Shown piece by piece: positions 5,349 through 6,185 of a stretch of DNA of 6,185 nt. The notes below the pieces were generated by a model. It did no database searches and had not been told where the DNA came from. It worked only from the letters and a program-made list of their open reading frames with translations. The stretch is from JBEKZQ01 sp049509675 (GTDB lineage: Bacteria; Planctomycetota; Planctomycetia; Pirellulales; Thermoguttaceae). Each line of letters starts with the position of its first letter. Position 1 is the stretch's first letter. The DNA is taken from contig JBEKZQ010000381.1 in assembly GCA_049509675.1 (NCBI GenBank), forward strand, positions 1-6,185, written 5' to 3'. The position numbers were made by a program, and so were the translations under genes.

Positions 5349-5516
5349 CTCTTGCAAGACGCCGATTCGAGATCCCCTCTCCCCTTGCGGGAGAGGGTGA
5401 GTTGAGGCAAGTCGCGGTTTCCTGTATTGCCTGCTCTCCCACCATTCCCTCACCCCGGCCCTCTCCCGGAGGGAGAGGGGGGACTACTGGTGGACACCTC
5501 CACATTCTTGCAAGAG
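5349..5516. repeat. 11-bp inverted ends flanking the second family A pair
   Basis: CTCTTGCAAGA at 5349-5359 is the exact reverse complement of TCTTGCAAGAG at 5506-5516. The two sit about 15 and 26 bases outside the family A repeat pair, so the 168-bp segment could be one unit with terminal inverted repeats. The core TCTTGCAAGA is itself palindromic, which makes a chance match easier. No target-site duplication is apparent. The right copy lies just past the rnr stop codon. Confidence 0.4.
5374..5480. repeat. Inverted pair of REP-like palindromes (family A, second pair)
   Basis: The left element (5374-5401) has a 9-bp stem CCCTCTCCC with GGGAGAGGG around CTTGC, then TGAG. The right element (5447-5480, inverted) has the same stem around GGA, preceded by CCCTCACCCC. 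The right element nearly equals the right arm of the pair at 1801-1833, differing mainly at the joint (CGGC in place of TAA). The spacer is about 45 bases, close to the 48 of the first pair, but its sequence is not recognisably similar. The pair lies between convergent genes, and no T-run follows either hairpin. Confidence 0.88.
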
Positions 5517-5523
5517 CCCAGTT

Positions 5524-6185
5524 CTAATTCCTTCGACGCCCTGATCGCTGTTGCTTGCCGCCCTTGCTCGACTTCTTCACCGCCGCGACGGCGGCCGGAC
5601 GACTGGACGACTTGCGCTGGACCAGGCGGAAATCCAATTCGCGCCGCTCCAGATCGACCCGGGCCACGCTTACCCGCAACAAGTCGCCCAACCGATAGCG
5701 GTTGCCCGAGCGGCGGGCACACAGCGTGTGCGTGGCCCGATCGAAGTCGTAGTAATCGTCGGCCAGGGCGTCGGCGTGGATCAGGCCCTCGGCGGGCAGT
5801 TCGATCCCTTGCACGAACAGCCCGAAATTCTCCACGCCGGTCACCACGGCGTCCATCTCCAGGCCGATCTGGTCGCTGAGGAAAGCCAGCAGCTTGAGCT
5901 TGGTCAATTCGCGCTCGGCCGATTCGGCCCGCTGCTCGCGGTCGCTGCAGTGCTGGCCCAGCACGATCAGTTCTTCCAGCTTTTGCGGCGGCCGGCGCTT
6001 CTCCAGCAGGTCGGCGAGCAAACGGTGGATCGTCAGGTCCGGATAGCGGCGAATGGGCGAAGTGAAATGGCAGTAGCAGTCGCTGGCCAGGGCGAAATGG
6101 CCCTCTTCCTTGGGGCTGTAGACGGCGCGCTGCAGCGAGCGGAGCACGGCATAATGCACCGCCCGCTCTTCCGGCCGGCCGCGCA
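5524..6185 (-). CDS. rnr: Ribonuclease R (partial, N-terminal part off right edge)
   Basis: RNase R is a processive 3'-to-5' exoribonuclease that degrades structured RNA and helps in rRNA and tmRNA-linked mRNA turnover. Only the C-terminal 219 residues are here, and the frame runs off the window at 6185. The fragment opens with RGRPEERA and then has the end of the RNB catalytic domain, including HFTSPIRRYPDL (fragment residues about 39-50), whose arginines are part of the RNB signature. An S1 RNA-binding domain follows (about 107-188: VVTGVENFGLFVQ, EGLIHADALADDYYDFD, YRLGDLLRVSVARVDLERRELDF). The DDYYDFD plus YRLGD pattern favours RNase R over RNase II. A lysine- and arginine-rich tail (about 189-219) follows, as in RNase R proteins with basic C-termini. 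A GTG at 6159 would be a false start because homology continues upstream of it. The gene converges on the secreted-protein gene across a repeat-filled gap. Confidence 0.95.
   Translation of the reverse strand, partial: RGRPEERAVHYAVLRSLQRAVYSPKEEGHFALASDCYCHFTSPIRRYPDLTIHRLLADLLEKRRPPQKLEELIVLGQHCSDREQRAESAERELTKLKLLAFLSDQIGLEMDAVVTGVENFGLFVQGIELPAEGLIHADALADDYYDFDRATHTLCARRSGNRYRLGDLLRVSVARVDLERRELDFRLVQRKSSSRPAAVAAVKKSSKGGKQQRSGRRRN

Overview
The window looks like ordinary chromosome from a GC-rich planctomycete, probably of the Pirellulales type. This placement is inference. It rests on the high GC content, on several secreted proteins of a kind I associate with that group, and on families of short intergenic palindromes (visible through frequent spurious translations such as 'HPGPLPEGEG', 'TDWQSVL' and 'SHRGHRE') that I recall being very common in planctomycete genomes. 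I see no rRNA, tRNA, CRISPR array, prophage or transposase gene.

Layout. Positions 1-387 (minus) hold the N-terminal two thirds of a WrbA-type NAD(P)H:quinone oxidoreductase that runs off the left edge. A 175-bp divergent spacer separates it from aroC (563-1711, plus), a complete chorismate synthase. An inverted pair of short palindromic repeats (1719-1833) follows. Then comes a 433-residue membrane-anchored protein with an AsmA/TamB-like beginning (1890-3191), and a gap holding one interspersed-repeat copy (about 3201-3250). Next is a two-gene unit of small exported proteins: a 131-residue secreted protein (3392-3787) and a 79-residue lipoprotein (3826-4065). A 329-bp gene-free stretch (4066-4394) contains a third repeat family as a perfect 24-bp inverted repeat, and then a TGn-TATAAT extended -10 promoter. 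That promoter probably drives a 284-residue secreted protein of unknown function (4395-5249). The last gap (5250-5523) is almost entirely repeats: two tandem palindromes, the first followed by a T-run like a terminator, then a second inverted pair of the family seen after aroC. The right edge (5524-6185, minus) is the C-terminal part of ribonuclease R.

How the genes fit together. WrbA, AroC and RNase R are housekeeping enzymes of unrelated pathways (quinone redox defence, aromatic amino-acid precursor synthesis, RNA decay), and nothing suggests they form one system. The four genes between aroC and rnr all encode exported or membrane proteins, so the middle of the window is cell-envelope biology of unknown detail. 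The most distinctive feature is the repeat load: four repeat families occupy all three larger gaps downstream of aroC, while the coding regions look free of them. I found no convincing evidence of an undescribed defence, mobile or biosynthetic system.
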